A DNA stretch of 64,000 nucleotides from Streptomyces sp. NBC_00582. GTDB lineage: Bacteria > Actinomycetota > Actinomycetes > Streptomycetales > Streptomycetaceae. The position numbers and the translations under genes are program-made. The notes under the pieces are model-generated. The model worked only from the letters and a program-made list of their open reading frames with translations. It ran no database searches and was not told the origin of the DNA. This document shows positions 50,581 through 59,691 of this stretch, piece after piece. The first letter of the stretch is position 1. Every line of letters starts with the position of its first letter. The stretch spans positions 4,278,001-4,342,000 of the forward strand of contig NZ_CP107772.1 in the NCBI RefSeq assembly GCF_036345155.1, given 5' to 3'.

Positions 50581-52170
50581 TCAGAACGCGTCGGTCGGCA
50601 CATACGTGCCCCACACCTCCCGCAGCGCTCCGCACACCTCCCCGACCGTCGCCCGGGCCCGCAGCGCCGCCTTCATCGGGTACAGCACGTTGTCCTCGCC
50701 CGCCGCGGCCTTCCGCAGCGCGTCGAGGGCCGTGTCCACCGCCGAACGGTCGCGCTCGGCCCGCAGGTGCGCGAGCCGTTCCGCCTGCCGGACCTCGATG
50801 GCCGGGTCCACCCGGAGCGGCTCGTACGGCTCCTCCTCGTCGAGCTCGTCGAGCCGGAAGCGGTTGACGCCCACGACGACCCGCTCGCCGGAGTCGGTCT
50901 CCTGCGCGATCCGGTAGGCGTTCCGCTCGATCTCGTCCTTCTGGAAGCCGCGCTCGATCGCCGCGACCGCGCCCCCGAGGTCCTCGATCCTCGTCATGAG
51001 TTCGACCGCCGCCGCCTCGACGTCGTCGGTCATGCTCTCGACGGCGTACGAGCCGGCGAACGGATCGACCGTCGCGGTCACGTCCGTCTCGTGGGCGAGG
51101 ACCTGCTGGGTACGCAGCGCCAGCCGCGCGCTCTTGTCCGTGGGCAGCGCGATCGCCTCGTCGAAGGAGTTGGTGTGCAGGGACTGGGTGCCGCCCAGCA
51201 CCGCGGCCAGGCCCTGCACGGCGACCCGCACCAGGTTCACCTCGGGCTGCTGCGCCGTGAGCTGGACCCCCGCCGTCTGGGTGTGGAACCGCAGCATCAG
51301 CGACTTGGGGTCCCTCGCCCCGAACTCCTCGCGCATCACCCGCGCCCAGATCCGGCGGGCGGCGCGGAACTTCGCGACCTCCTCCAGGATCGTCGTACGG
51401 GCCACGAAGAAGAAGGAGAGACGGGGGGCGAAATCGTCGACGTCCATGCCCGCCGCCACCGCCGTTCGGACGTACGCGATACCGTCCGCCAGGGTGAAAG
51501 CGATCTCCTGCGCCGGGGACGCGCCCGCCTCCGCCATGTGGTAGCCGGAGATCGAGATGGTGTTCCACTTCGGGATCTCGGCCCGGCAGTACCGGAAGAT
51601 GTCGGCGGTCAGGCGCAGGGAGGGCTGGGGCGGGAAGATGTACGTCCCGCGCGCGATGTACTCCTTCAGCACGTCGTTCTGGATCGTCCCCGTCAGCCGC
51701 TCCGGCGCGATCCCCTGCTCCTCCGCCACGAGCTGGTACAGCAACAGCAGCAGCGCGGCGGGGGAGTTGATGGTCATCGAGGTGGACACCCGGTCCAGAG
51801 GAATCCCGCCGAACAGCACCCGCATGTCGTCGATCGAGTCGATCGCGACCCCCACCTTGCCGACCTCGCCGTGGGCGAGCGGGGCGTCGGAGTCGTGGCC
51901 CATCTGGGTGGGCAGGTCGAAGGCGACGGACAGACCGGTCGTGCCGTGGGCGATCAGTCGCCGGTAGCGGGCGTTGGACTCGGCGGCCGTGCCGAAGCCC
52001 GCGTACTGCCGCATGGTCCAGGGACGGCCGGTGTACATGGACGGGTAGACGCCCCGGGTGAAGGGGTAGCCGCCCGGTTCGCCCAGCTTCCCGGCCGGGT
52101 CCCAGCCCTCCAGGGCCGACGGCCCGTACACCGGCTCGATGGGACGTCCCGACTCCGACTCGCGCACCAT
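50581..52170 (-). CDS. Methylmalonyl-CoA mutase-type catalytic subunit without B12 domain
   Basis: A 529-residue TIM-barrel subunit (541 from ATG 52206). Signature segments are [53 protein letters not shown] and [20 protein letters not shown]. Residues equivalent to Tyr89 (MYTGRP) and Arg207 (ARGTYIF) of methylmalonyl-CoA mutase are present. In isobutyryl-CoA mutase these are Phe and Gln, so a dicarboxylyl-CoA substrate is favoured. It stops before the cobalamin-binding domain, so a separate B12 subunit is required; none is encoded nearby. ATG 52170 (VRESESG) is preferred as the start. Confidence 0.9.
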   Translation of the reverse strand: MVRESESGRPIEPVYGPSALEGWDPAGKLGEPGGYPFTRGVYPSMYTGRPWTMRQYAGFGTAAESNARYRRLIAHGTTGLSVAFDLPTQMGHDSDAPLAHGEVGKVGVAIDSIDDMRVLFGGIPLDRVSTSMTINSPAALLLLLYQLVAEEQGIAPERLTGTIQNDVLKEYIARGTYIFPPQPSLRLTADIFRYCRAEIPKWNTISISGYHMAEAGASPAQEIAFTLADGIAYVRTAVAAGMDVDDFAPRLSFFFVARTTILEEVAKFRAARRIWARVMREEFGARDPKSLMLRFHTQTAGVQLTAQQPEVNLVRVAVQGLAAVLGGTQSLHTNSFDEAIALPTDKSARLALRTQQVLAHETDVTATVDPFAGSYAVESMTDDVEAAAVELMTRIEDLGGAVAAIERGFQKDEIERNAYRIAQETDSGERVVVGVNRFRLDELDEEEPYEPLRVDPAIEVRQAERLAHLRAERDRSAVDTALDALRKAAAGEDNVLYPMKAALRARATVGEVCGALREVWGTYVPTDAF

Positions 52171-52226
52171 GCCCACCACCATGCCGCTCCGTTCGCCCGG
52201 CGTCATCCGGGGGGAACATCTCAGGC

Positions 52227-53075
52227 ATGCGGATGCGGAGATCGATCATCGCCCTGGCCGGCACGGCGGCCCTGGCGACGGTGTGCGGCTGTACCGTGCA
52301 GACCCCGGACACCCAGGACGGCCGGGCACGCCCGCCGGTCCACGTCGACGTCACCGGTACGACGCCCGCGCCGGGCCCGAGCGGCACCACCCCGGACGAC
52401 AAACCGAGCGCGGCCCGGACGAGCGGCACGACGTCCACCGCGCCGGCTGTGCTGTGGCGGCGCGGTGACTCCGGGCGGGACGTGCGGGAACTCCAGGCCC
52501 GGCTGCGGCAGCTCGCCTGGCTCTTCGAGGGGCCGACGGGCCTGTACGGGGCGGCCACCGAGGAGGCCGTGAAGGGGTTCCAGGGCAAGCGCGGGCTGCC
52601 GCGGACCGGGACGACGGACCGGGTCACCTGGGACCGGCTGGTGGGGATGACGCGGGAACCGGGCGAGTGGGAGCTGTATCTGATGGGCGGTCAGCCGGCC
52701 GCCGCGCCCGACGCACGGTGTCTGACCGGGCGGGTGCTGTGCATCGACAAGACGAGCCGCACGCTGCGCTGGATGATCGACGGACGGACCGTGTCGACGA
52801 TGTCCGTGCGGTTCGGCTCCCAGTACACGCCCACCCGCGAGGGTGTCTTCCGCGTCTACTGGAAGTCCCGCGACCATGTGTCGACGCTCTACCACACGCC
52901 GATGCCGTACGCGATGTTCTTCAGCGGGGGCCAGGCGGTGCACTACTCGGCCGACTTCGCGGCCCGGGGATACGCCGGAGCCTCGCACGGCTGTGTGAAC
53001 GTACGGGACGAGACGGCGGTCGCGGCGCTCTTCGCCCAGGTCCGCGGCGGCGACAAGGTCGTGGTGTCCTGGTGA
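52227..53075 (+). CDS. Lipoprotein L,D-transpeptidase with peptidoglycan-binding domain
   Basis: A 282-residue protein. Signal sequence [17 protein letters not shown] ends in a lipobox-like VCGC (Cys about 22), then a Pro/Thr-rich linker. PG_binding_1 is [20 protein letters not shown] with [20 protein letters not shown]. The YkuD catalytic domain has [20 protein letters not shown], containing the active HGC. It would form 3-3 peptidoglycan cross-links or anchor proteins outside the cell. Divergent from the mutase with only a short intergenic region. A perfect hairpin follows. Confidence 0.93.
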   Translation: MRMRRSIIALAGTAALATVCGCTVQTPDTQDGRARPPVHVDVTGTTPAPGPSGTTPDDKPSAARTSGTTSTAPAVLWRRGDSGRDVRELQARLRQLAWLFEGPTGLYGAATEEAVKGFQGKRGLPRTGTTDRVTWDRLVGMTREPGEWELYLMGGQPAAAPDARCLTGRVLCIDKTSRTLRWMIDGRTVSTMSVRFGSQYTPTREGVFRVYWKSRDHVSTLYHTPMPYAMFFSGGQAVHYSADFAARGYAGASHGCVNVRDETAVAALFAQVRGGDKVVVSW

Positions 53076-53081
53076 GTTCGG

Positions 53082-53120
53082 GGCGCGGGCGGGACCGGGG
53101 GAACGTGTCCCGCCCGCGCC
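53082..53120. terminator. Hairpin terminator after the L,D-transpeptidase gene
   Basis: A perfect 14-bp stem GGCGCGGGCGGGAC/GTCCCGCCCGCGCC with an 11-nt loop, seven bases after the stop. Confidence 0.92.
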
Positions 53121-53299
53121 AGGTGCACGAGCCGTAGGTACGGGGGGAACCCCGGCTTCGTGCGAAGGCCGATGACCAGTCGGCTCACTTGTTACTGCGC
53201 CACGGCCTCCGAAAACGTCACACCCGGCGCGAAAAAATTTCCCGGGCTTATGACATCGCAGGTCAGAGGGGGCGCGCGGCGGGCTTGTACGCGCCGGGG

Positions 53300-54379
53300 C
53301 TAGTGGTGTCCGGTGCCGCCGGCGCGGCCGCCGCCGTTGCCGCCGTTTCCGTTGCCGTGGCCGTGGCCGTTGCCCCGGGTGCCGCCGCCGTCGTCCGGGC
53401 CGGTGCCTCCGGAGTACCCGTCCCGGTCGTCACCCGTGCCGGCCGGGCCGGCGTTCTGGCCGGAGGAGAGGCCCGTGGTGTCGCCGCCGGGGCCGTTCCG
53501 GCCCGTGCCGCCGTCGGTGGAGCCGCCGTCGCCCCAGGGGCCCCGGGGGTCCGTGTCCTCCCGGTCGTCGCCGTCGGTGTTCGGGCGGGAGACGCCTTCG
53601 AGCACGTACGCGCAGTACGACGTCACATGGGACCAGCCGCCCGCGAGACCCTCCAGGGTGCGGCGGTGCCGGGTGTCCAGGGTGCGGCCGGCCCTGATGT
53701 CACGGCAGGACGAGGTTATGCCCTTGGGCCAGGTGCCCCGGGCGCCGGGTGCGGTGGAGGCGCCGTCGGTTCCCTTCTCGCCCTTGCCGGTGTCGGGGTC
53801 GGTGCCGCCGTCGGGCGCCACCGCGTCCGGCCCGCCGCCGGGGGCGTCCGGTGAGGGCGAGACCGGCGCGTGCTCGGGGCTCGCGGCGCTGGAGACGGAG
53901 GCCCCGGGTGCGGGTTCCGCCCCGTCGAACGGGCTCCGCAGCACTCCGGTGCCGGCGGCGACCGCGACCCCGCCGAGCATGCCGACGGCCAGCGCTGCGG
54001 CGAGCCCCAGGCGCAGGGGGCGGCTCCAACGGCCGTGTGGCCGTTCGCCGTTGCGATCGCCACCGGTGCGCCCGCCGATGCGGACCAGCCCGGTGTTGCC
54101 CCGGTACACGGACTCATGTGACCTGTGCGACTGCCGCGACCCATGGGACTCGCGTGCCGCACGGGCCTCGCTGAAGGCCTTCAGGGCCGCGGCCTCGCCG
54201 GGGAGCTCCTCGTCGGCCGGGAGCGGTTCGGCGCCCAGCGCGGAGAGCGCGCCCAGCGTTCTGGCGAGGCGTTCGGCCTGGTCACGGGCTTCCGGGGCGA
54301 CAGCGTTCTCGGGTGACCCACCGCGCAGCAGACGCTCCGCCGTCTCGCGGTCGAGCCACCTGTCCTGCTTGTCGGCCAT
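53300..54379 (-). CDS. Single-TM protein coupled to an ECF sigma gene (possible anti-sigma factor)
   Basis: A 359-residue protein. The cytoplasmic N-terminal 130 residues contain LDRETAERLLRGGSPENAVA and repeated RLARTLGALSALG-type helices. One TM follows (GLAAALAVGMLGGVAVAAGTG, about 134-154). A long low-complexity Pro/Ser/Gly extracytoplasmic part contains Cys in TSSCRDIRAG and HVTSYCAYVL, and the tail is GNGHGHGNGNGGNGGGRAGG. ATGA overlaps the sigma gene. No HxxxCxxC zinc motif is present, so an anti-sigma role rests on position and topology only. Confidence 0.75.
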   Translation of the reverse strand: MADKQDRWLDRETAERLLRGGSPENAVAPEARDQAERLARTLGALSALGAEPLPADEELPGEAAALKAFSEARAARESHGSRQSHRSHESVYRGNTGLVRIGGRTGGDRNGERPHGRWSRPLRLGLAAALAVGMLGGVAVAAGTGVLRSPFDGAEPAPGASVSSAASPEHAPVSPSPDAPGGGPDAVAPDGGTDPDTGKGEKGTDGASTAPGARGTWPKGITSSCRDIRAGRTLDTRHRRTLEGLAGGWSHVTSYCAYVLEGVSRPNTDGDDREDTDPRGPWGDGGSTDGGTGRNGPGGDTTGLSSGQNAGPAGTGDDRDGYSGGTGPDDGGGTRGNGHGHGNGNGGNGGGRAGGTGHH

Positions 54380-55038
54380 CACATGTCCTTCTGCGTCCGC
54401 GCGCTCGCTTGCGTCACACTCGCGGACGTTACCGCGCGCGAACGCCGCCCTCGCTGGGGAGGCAGGGCGTCGAGGACCCCGGCCGTCTCCGGGTCGGCGC
54501 CGAGCATCTCGGCGAGCTTCTTCAGGCCGCGGTGCGCGGCGGTGCGGACGGCGCCGGGGCGTTTGCCGAGGGTCTCGGCGGCGGTCTTGGCGTCCAGCCC
54601 CATCACGACCCGCAGCACGACGGCCTCGGCCTGGTCCTGCGGGAGCCGGGCGATGAGGCCGAGGGTGCGGCCGGTGGCCAACGCCTCTATGGCCTCGCCC
54701 GCGGTGTCGCAGTCGGCGGCCCGGCCGGTCAGCTCGGTCTCGTCGCCGCCGATCGCGGGGCGCCGGCCGCGCATGCGTATGTGGTCGAGCGCGCGGTTGC
54801 GGGCGATCCGGGCGGCCCAGCCGCGGAAGCGGTCCGCGTCGCCGCTGAACCGCTCCAGGTCCCGGGCGATCTGCAGCCAGGCCTCGGAGGCCACGTCCTC
54901 GGCGTCGAGATCGCCGACGAGTGTGCGCACGTACCCGAGGAGCCGCGGGTGCACCGCGCGGTACACAGCCCGGAAAGCGGTCTCGTCCCCGTCCTGTGCC
55001 GCAAGCACCGCGGCTGTCAGCTCCGCGTCGTCCCCCAC
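54379..55038 (-). CDS. ECF sigma factor (module 1)
   Basis: A 219-residue ECF sigma factor with GTG start 55038. Region 2 contains VYRAVHPRLLGYVRTLVGDL, DAEDVASEAWLQIARD and RFRGWAARIARNRALDHIRM. Region 4 contains LPQDQAEAVVLRVVMGLDAK and GKRPGAVRTAAHRGLKKLAE. The last 35 residues (RSRAVTSASVTQASARTQKD) are an unstructured tail. It forms a coupled pair with the downstream membrane protein. A second pair of the same design is immediately upstream. Confidence 0.92.
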   Translation of the reverse strand: MGDDAELTAAVLAAQDGDETAFRAVYRAVHPRLLGYVRTLVGDLDAEDVASEAWLQIARDLERFSGDADRFRGWAARIARNRALDHIRMRGRRPAIGGDETELTGRAADCDTAGEAIEALATGRTLGLIARLPQDQAEAVVLRVVMGLDAKTAAETLGKRPGAVRTAAHRGLKKLAEMLGADPETAGVLDALPPQRGRRSRAVTSASVTQASARTQKDM

Positions 55039-55353
55039 GTCGTGGTTCCTCGGTCGGTCGATGGTCGCGGTCGAGACCGCAGGTCGTTGCGGTGGTCAAG
55101 CCGCTTGGCCGTCCGGCGCGAAAGGCACGTTACGACCTGAAAGCGTGGGCCGTCCATGTCCGTACAACATGCAACTGACTCGTGATCCGGTCGGAGACGG
55201 CCCCGGAAGGGCAGCGGGGTGTGACAGAAAACGCACTCTCGGCGCTGTAGGGAGTACGGGCCGCCGCGCGGTCCGTGCCGCGCGGCGGCCGGGGTCTCTC
55301 CTGTGGGGGGTGGCGACCCCGGTCGTTGCCTCGGCGGCCCCGCGAGGCGTGGA
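55039..55353. other. Intergenic region between the two sigma modules
   Basis: A 315-bp gap with the promoter region of module 1 on the left and, on the right, the terminator of module 2 (55259..55290). No coding sequence is seen. Confidence 0.6.
55259..55290. terminator. Hairpin terminator of sigma module 2
   Basis: A perfect 13-bp stem GGCCGCCGCGCGG/CCGCGCGGCGGCC with a 6-nt loop, 64 bp after the stop of the module 2 membrane protein. Confidence 0.92.
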
Positions 55354-56094
55354 CTACTGCTTCTTCGCGTTGCCCTTGGGGGACTTCTCGGCCTTCTGCT
55401 GACCGTTGCCGGTCGTGCCGTTGCTCCTGCCGTTGCCCTTGTCCTCGCCGCCGCTCGTGGCCGACGCCGACGCCGTTCGAGCCGCGCAGTACGCCTCGAC
55501 GTTCTCCTCGCCGCCCGCCGCCGTCACGAGCCGCTGCCACGCCGTGGAGTCCAGCGCCCTGCCCCGGCCCTGCACCTGCTCGTAGGCACGGCAGTGGGCC
55601 TCGGTGTCCTTCGCGGTCACCGGGCGGTCCCGGTCCGCCGAGGCGGAGGGGGACGGGGTGAGCGAGGGCGCGTGCGAGCGGCCCTCGGTGGCGCTCGCCG
55701 ACCTCTCGGGGCGCTTCGCCCCGGCGGGGTCGTCGCCCGCGGACCCGATCGCGGCGAACGCGACACCCCCGAGGGCGAGGCTCGCGACGGCGACGGAGAG
55801 CGTGGCGCGCAGCGAGCGGGCCGGGGAGCGGCGGGCGCGGGGCCGCCAGTCGTCCCGGCGGCGGGTACGGGCCGTGTGCGCGCCGGCGTCCCGGGCGGCC
55901 CGGAAGGCGGCCACGGCCCGCAGCTCGCCCTCGCTGCCCGCGGCCGGTGCGGCGGGGCCGCCGGCGGCGCGCAGGGCCTCGGCGAGCAGCGCCTCCAGCT
56001 CACGGTCGACCGCCCTGTCCGCCGCCGGGGTCGTCTCGGCAGGGTGCCGACGCCGACGGGCCGGCTCTCCGCCGTCGTTCAGCCGTTCACCCAT
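55354..56094 (-). CDS. Single-TM protein downstream of ECF sigma module 2
   Basis: A 246-residue protein from ATG 56094. The N-terminal part has LEALLAEALRAAGG and ELRAVAAFRAARDAGAHTAR, followed by a TM segment (LSVAVASLALGGVAFAAIG, about 98-116). A Ser/Pro/Lys-rich extracytoplasmic region holds Cys in AHCRAYEQVQG and AYCAARTASA, and the tail is lysine-rich. Topology and the two Cys segments parallel the module 1 partner. Its start is 103 bp after the sigma stop, whereas a coupled ATG at 56201 opens a different frame that ends after 40 codons. Confidence 0.7.
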   Translation of the reverse strand: MGERLNDGGEPARRRRHPAETTPAADRAVDRELEALLAEALRAAGGPAAPAAGSEGELRAVAAFRAARDAGAHTARTRRRDDWRPRARRSPARSLRATLSVAVASLALGGVAFAAIGSAGDDPAGAKRPERSASATEGRSHAPSLTPSPSASADRDRPVTAKDTEAHCRAYEQVQGRGRALDSTAWQRLVTAAGGEENVEAYCAARTASASATSGGEDKGNGRSNGTTGNGQQKAEKSPKGNAKKQ

Positions 56095-56197
56095 GTCCGT
56101 TTCCGCCTCTGTCCCGTGCGTCCGGCCCCCGCCGGTCCGTTCCGTACGACCTCTGTCGCTCCCGGCGGTCGCTGTCCGCGGTCGCCGTCGTGGTCGT

Positions 56198-56833
56198 TCA
56201 TGTCGACTCCCCCAGCGTGCGGGGTCCGTCATCCGTCACACCTTCGCCGTTCGCGTCCGCGACGCCGAGCTGGCGGGCCAGCCGTTTCAGGCCCCGGTGG
56301 GCGGCCGTGCGGACCGCGCCGGGACGCTTGCCGAGGACCCGGGCCGCGGCGGGACCGTCCAGCCCCACGACGACCCGCAGCAGCACGGCCTCCGCCTGGT
56401 CCCTCGGCAGCCCCCGGACCAGTTCCAGGGCCCGGGCGGTGGAGAGGGACTCCAGCGCCTGGTCGTGCGTCGTGTGCGGGCCGGGCAGGTCCATGACCAT
56501 GTCCTGCTCCAGCACCGCCGCCCTCGGCCGCACCCGCATCCTGCGCAGATGGTCCAGCGCCCGGTGCCGGGCGATGGTCGCCGTCCAGCCGCGGAATCCG
56601 GCGCCGTCGCCCCGGAACCGCCCGAGGTCCCGGGCGATCTCCAGCCAGGCGTCGGAGGCCACGTCCTCGGCGTCGTCGCCCACGATCCCGCGCAGATAGC
56701 CGAGCAGCCCCGGCTGGACCATCCGGTACGCGACGGCGAACGCGGTCTCGTCACCGTCCTGGGCCCGCGCGACGGCCGCTCCCAGCTCCCCGTCGTACGC
56801 CTGTGCGCGCCGGGGTTCCCCTCCCTGGCCCAA
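56198..56833 (-). CDS. ECF sigma factor (module 2)
   Basis: A 211-residue ECF sigma factor. A TTG start at 56833 is proposed because GAGGA lies five bases upstream; GTG starts exist further upstream without SD. Region 2 contains VAYRMVQPGLLGYLRGIVGD, DAEDVASDAWLEIARD and GFRGWTATIARHRALDHLRR. Region 4 contains LPRDQAEAVLLRVVVGLDGP and GKRPGAVRTAAHRGLKRLAR. It is clearly paralogous to the module 1 sigma factor, so the two modules probably arose by duplication. Confidence 0.9.
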   Translation of the reverse strand: MGQGGEPRRAQAYDGELGAAVARAQDGDETAFAVAYRMVQPGLLGYLRGIVGDDAEDVASDAWLEIARDLGRFRGDGAGFRGWTATIARHRALDHLRRMRVRPRAAVLEQDMVMDLPGPHTTHDQALESLSTARALELVRGLPRDQAEAVLLRVVVGLDGPAAARVLGKRPGAVRTAAHRGLKRLARQLGVADANGEGVTDDGPRTLGEST

Positions 56834-56958
56834 GACTGTCCTCGTTCGTACGGAATTCGCTGGGGGTGCGCCCCCACGGTCCTCAGCGCCGGACCGCACA
56901 GAAATGTCACGGGGTGGGCCCTTCGCGGCGGTCCCGGGCGGCGGGCCCTTCACCGCGT

Positions 56959-57411
56959 TCAGGCCGCCACCCGGCGCGCCCGGCCGTGCAGGGTCAGGTA
57001 GAAGGTCCGCAGGGACTCCTCGGGGCCGCCCGTCTCGAAACGGTTGACGACCTTGCCGAGCGGGTTCCAGACCCGGCCGTCGGGCATCCGCACCCCGACC
57101 GGCTGTCCGAACCAGCCGCGCTGCGGCTCGTCCAGGTCGATCCAGACCGCGCCCGCCCGGCGGACCAGCACCTCGCCGACGTACGCGCCCAGTCCGACGA
57201 GCGTGTCGTGGGCGCGGTCCCGGTCGGCGCCGCCCTTGCGCAGCCCGTCGGCGAGGAAGTCGACCAGGCGCAGGCTGGCCGGGGAGTAATCGAGGGGCAG
57301 CCGGTGCCGGGCGGTGACGCGCTCGACGAACGCGGCGGCGCACGCCCGCATGTCCGCCGCGCCCGTCTCCCGTACCTCCGGTTTGTGCCGCTCGTCCGTC
57401 CCGCTGCCCAT
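56959..57411 (-). CDS. Hypothetical protein, paralogue A
   Basis: A 150-residue soluble protein (ATG 57411, GAAGGGG upstream). Order of features: a short charged N-terminus, helical RACAAAFVERVTARHRLPLD, YSPASLRLVDFLADGLRKGG, then LVGLGAYVGEVLVRRAGAVW, RMPDGRVWNPLGKVVNRFET and SLRTFYLTLHGRARRV. The neighbour at 57497..57967 shares the pattern (LWRVDRLIEDLR, LGAYAGEVVVRHTGAEW, RTPDGRLWDPI), showing a tandem duplication. No catalytic motif is recognised. Confidence 0.8.
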   Translation of the reverse strand: MGSGTDERHKPEVRETGAADMRACAAAFVERVTARHRLPLDYSPASLRLVDFLADGLRKGGADRDRAHDTLVGLGAYVGEVLVRRAGAVWIDLDEPQRGWFGQPVGVRMPDGRVWNPLGKVVNRFETGGPEESLRTFYLTLHGRARRVAA

Positions 57412-57496
57412 GGGCCCCACCCCTTCGCTCGGCCCGATCACTGCGGGGGAACCGGCTCGGCTCCCCGCTGTCCCAGCGGACGGCCGCGCGGAAACA

Positions 57497-57967
57497 TCAC
57501 AGGTCGCCGAGGTGGCCTGCGTCACGTCGGTCCCGTGGGTCCCGTGCGTCACGGCGGCCCCGCATCGCGTCCCGGCACAGCAGCCGCAGCGAACCATGGC
57601 CGCCGAAGCACCGGCGGGCCTCGTCGATGGGGTCCCAGAGGCGGCCGTCGGGGGTGCGGATCCAGTGGTCACCGCCGGTCGTCCACCACTCGGCGCCGGT
57701 GTGCCGGACGACGACCTCACCGGCGTACGCCCCGAGGCCGCGCAGCACCTGCTCGACGGCCGGGTACGGGGTGTCCTCGGCGCGCAGGTCCTCGATCAGC
57801 CGGTCGACGCGCCACAGGCTCTGCGCCGAGTGGTCGAGGTGCAGCCGGGCGCCCTCACGCACCATGGACACCGTGTCGGCCGCCCACCGCGCCGGTTTCA
57901 CGGCGGCCTGGGGCCGGGCGGGGGCCTGGTGCGCCGTGGTGGTCGTCCTGGTCATGTACCTGGTCAT
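57497..57967 (-). CDS. Hypothetical protein, paralogue B
   Basis: A 156-residue protein starting at ATG 57967, with an alternative ATG at 57955. It matches paralogue A over SLWRVDRLIEDLRAE, GLGAYAGEVVVRHTGAEWW and RTPDGRLWDPIDEARRCF. It differs by a Thr/Ala/Pro-rich N-terminus and an Arg/Asp-rich tail. The two genes are 85 bp apart on the same strand. Function unknown; the shared LGAYVGEV/PDGRxWxPL pattern suggests a DUF-type domain. Confidence 0.78.
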   Translation of the reverse strand: MTRYMTRTTTTAHQAPARPQAAVKPARWAADTVSMVREGARLHLDHSAQSLWRVDRLIEDLRAEDTPYPAVEQVLRGLGAYAGEVVVRHTGAEWWTTGGDHWIRTPDGRLWDPIDEARRCFGGHGSLRLLCRDAMRGRRDARDPRDRRDAGHLGDL

Positions 57968-58083
57968 GTAGGGGAGAGCGTGGCGCGGCCGGGATGCGTC
58001 ACGCGGTTTCGGGCGCCTCCCCGGAACCGGCCCGGAACCCGCACAGGAGTGATGGTTCGGCGTCCCCGTGCGCTCCTGGAGTG

Positions 58084-58575
58084 ATGAGCGCGTACCTCGG
58101 CTTCCGCGCCGTACCCCCTGCGGCGCTGCGCAACAGCGCGATCTGGCTGCGCAGACTGTTCGACGACGATGACGACCACGCGGCCGTCCCGGTCCGGGAC
58201 CGGGTGGACCGCGTGGACCGCGTGGACCGCGACCAGCGGTTCCTCTACGGCGACACCCCTCCGGAACACGCGGACGCGAGCCCCGGCGCCTACGCGGTCC
58301 TCGGCGGCGGCCGGGTGTACCCGGCCGACGCGGCGGAACCGCCGTTCCTGCTGCTCACGGCGGCCCAGACGGCCCGGGTCGCGGCGTTCCTGGCGGCCGC
58401 CGACTTCGACGACCTGTGGCACCCGGCACGGGCGGAACTGCTGCCCCGCCACGGCGGCCCCGGGGAGGAACCCCGCACCCGAGCGGCCTTCGCCGCGGCC
58501 CACCGCGACCTGACGGCGTTCTACACGACGACGGCCCTCCACCGGGACGCGGTGGTGAAGCGACTGCTCCCCTAA
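58084..58575 (+). CDS. DUF1877-like (YfbM family) protein
   Basis: A 163-residue protein from ATG 58084. The pattern MSAYLGFRAVPPAALRNSAI, FLYGDTPPEHADASPGAYAV, then LLLTAAQTARVAAFLAAADF and LTAFYTTTALHRDAVVKRL corresponds to the DUF1877 family. A short in-frame repeat encodes VDRVDRVDRD near residue 40, produced by GTGGACCGC-type 9-bp repeats. Family function is unknown. Confidence 0.78.
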   Translation: MSAYLGFRAVPPAALRNSAIWLRRLFDDDDDHAAVPVRDRVDRVDRVDRDQRFLYGDTPPEHADASPGAYAVLGGGRVYPADAAEPPFLLLTAAQTARVAAFLAAADFDDLWHPARAELLPRHGGPGEEPRTRAAFAAAHRDLTAFYTTTALHRDAVVKRLLP

Positions 58576-58639
58576 GACCGGCCACCGCCCCGTCCCCCAC
58601 CGCGAGACACCCCGCGCCCCGGCGCGAGGGGCTCGCCCC

Positions 58640-58960
58640 GTGACGAGGTCACGCCCGGCCGCGTTCCCGGACGCACGCCCCGAGGGGGCAAGCCCGACCC
58701 CCAGCCCGGCACGCACTCCGCGGCACCGGGCGCCACAGCGCGTCAGAGGTCAGGCCCGGCCGCGTTCCCGGACGCACGCCCCGAGGGGGCAAGCCCAACC
58801 CCCAGCCCGGCACCCACTCCCCGGCACCGGGCGCCACGCGCGTCAGAGCTCAGACCCGGCCGCGTTCCCGGACGCACGCCCCGAGGCACCCCGCGCCACG
58901 ACACGAGGGGGCAAGCCCGGCACGCACTCCGCGGCAGCTGGGGGTACGGCGTGAGGGGCC
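58640..58960. repeat. Three direct repeats of about 100 bp
   Basis: Units containing CCCGGCCGCGTTCCCGGACG begin near 58654, 58755 and 58855. Each carries CACGCCCCGAG and, in two units, GGGGGCAAGCCC plus CGGCACCGGGCGCCA. The third unit is partly rearranged and a degenerate fourth start is seen near 58962. The array fills most of the 436-bp gap between convergent genes. No coding sequence is supported. Confidence 0.85.
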
Positions 58961-59011
58961 AGGCCCGGCCCCGCGCCGTGGGACGCGTTCCGCGGGGCTT
59001 GGTGAGAGGGA

Positions 59012-59563
59012 TCAAGCCCGGCCGCGGGCGCGGCGGGAGACCACGGCGCGTAGGACGCGTCGTCCCTCCGTGGAGACGTCCAGGGCCCGGCGCAGTCCGC
59101 CCGCGCCGTGGCTCGCGAGGAGTTCCAGGACGGTGACCTGGCGGCGCAGTTCGGCGGCGACGAGGGGCGGCATGCCCTCCGTACGGCCCGCGCGGCGGGA
59201 GGCGACCGAGTCGCCGTCCTCCGCCGGGTCGAGGAGGCGGTGGATCTGGAGCGAGGCGACGGAGCAGGCGTCGGCCCACACCCGTATCCCGGCGTCGGCC
59301 CGGTCGGCGGGGGCCGCGTCGAGCATCCGGCGGGCGAGCAGCGCGGCCTCGCCGCCGGCCTCGCCGGACTCCAGCTTGCCGCGCACCTGCTCGAACCCGG
59401 TGCCCCAGTCGTCGGCCGACCCCGTCTCCGCGAGGCTCGCCCACAGCGGCCGCATGATCCCGTCGTCACCGCCGAGCAGCGGCACACACCGATCCAAACA
59501 AGCCAGCCCGCTGGCGGCCAGTCCGCGTTCGTCGGCCTGAGCGATCAGTTCCACCAGGCTCAT
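59012..59563 (-). CDS. Hypothetical helical protein
   Basis: A 183-residue, mostly alpha-helical soluble protein (ATG 59563). Conserved-looking segments are LIAQADERGLAASGLACLDR, LWASLAETGSADDWGTGFEQ, RVWADACSVASLQIHRLLDP and LRRQVTVLELLASHGAGGLR, ending in an Arg-rich tail. I do not recognise the family. It is monocistronic and convergent with the DUF1877-like gene across the repeat array. Confidence 0.75.
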   Translation of the reverse strand: MSLVELIAQADERGLAASGLACLDRCVPLLGGDDGIMRPLWASLAETGSADDWGTGFEQVRGKLESGEAGGEAALLARRMLDAAPADRADAGIRVWADACSVASLQIHRLLDPAEDGDSVASRRAGRTEGMPPLVAAELRRQVTVLELLASHGAGGLRRALDVSTEGRRVLRAVVSRRARGRA

Positions 59564-59691
59564 CCACGTCTCCCTCGCCAGGGCGCCGCCCTCACGGAGC
59601 CCGCACTTTCCCTTACTGCGTGCGACGAAGGAAGACTGTCACAGAGTGGATTTTCAGCCAAGGGGTGGTCGGCGGGCCGAAAGGGACCGCC

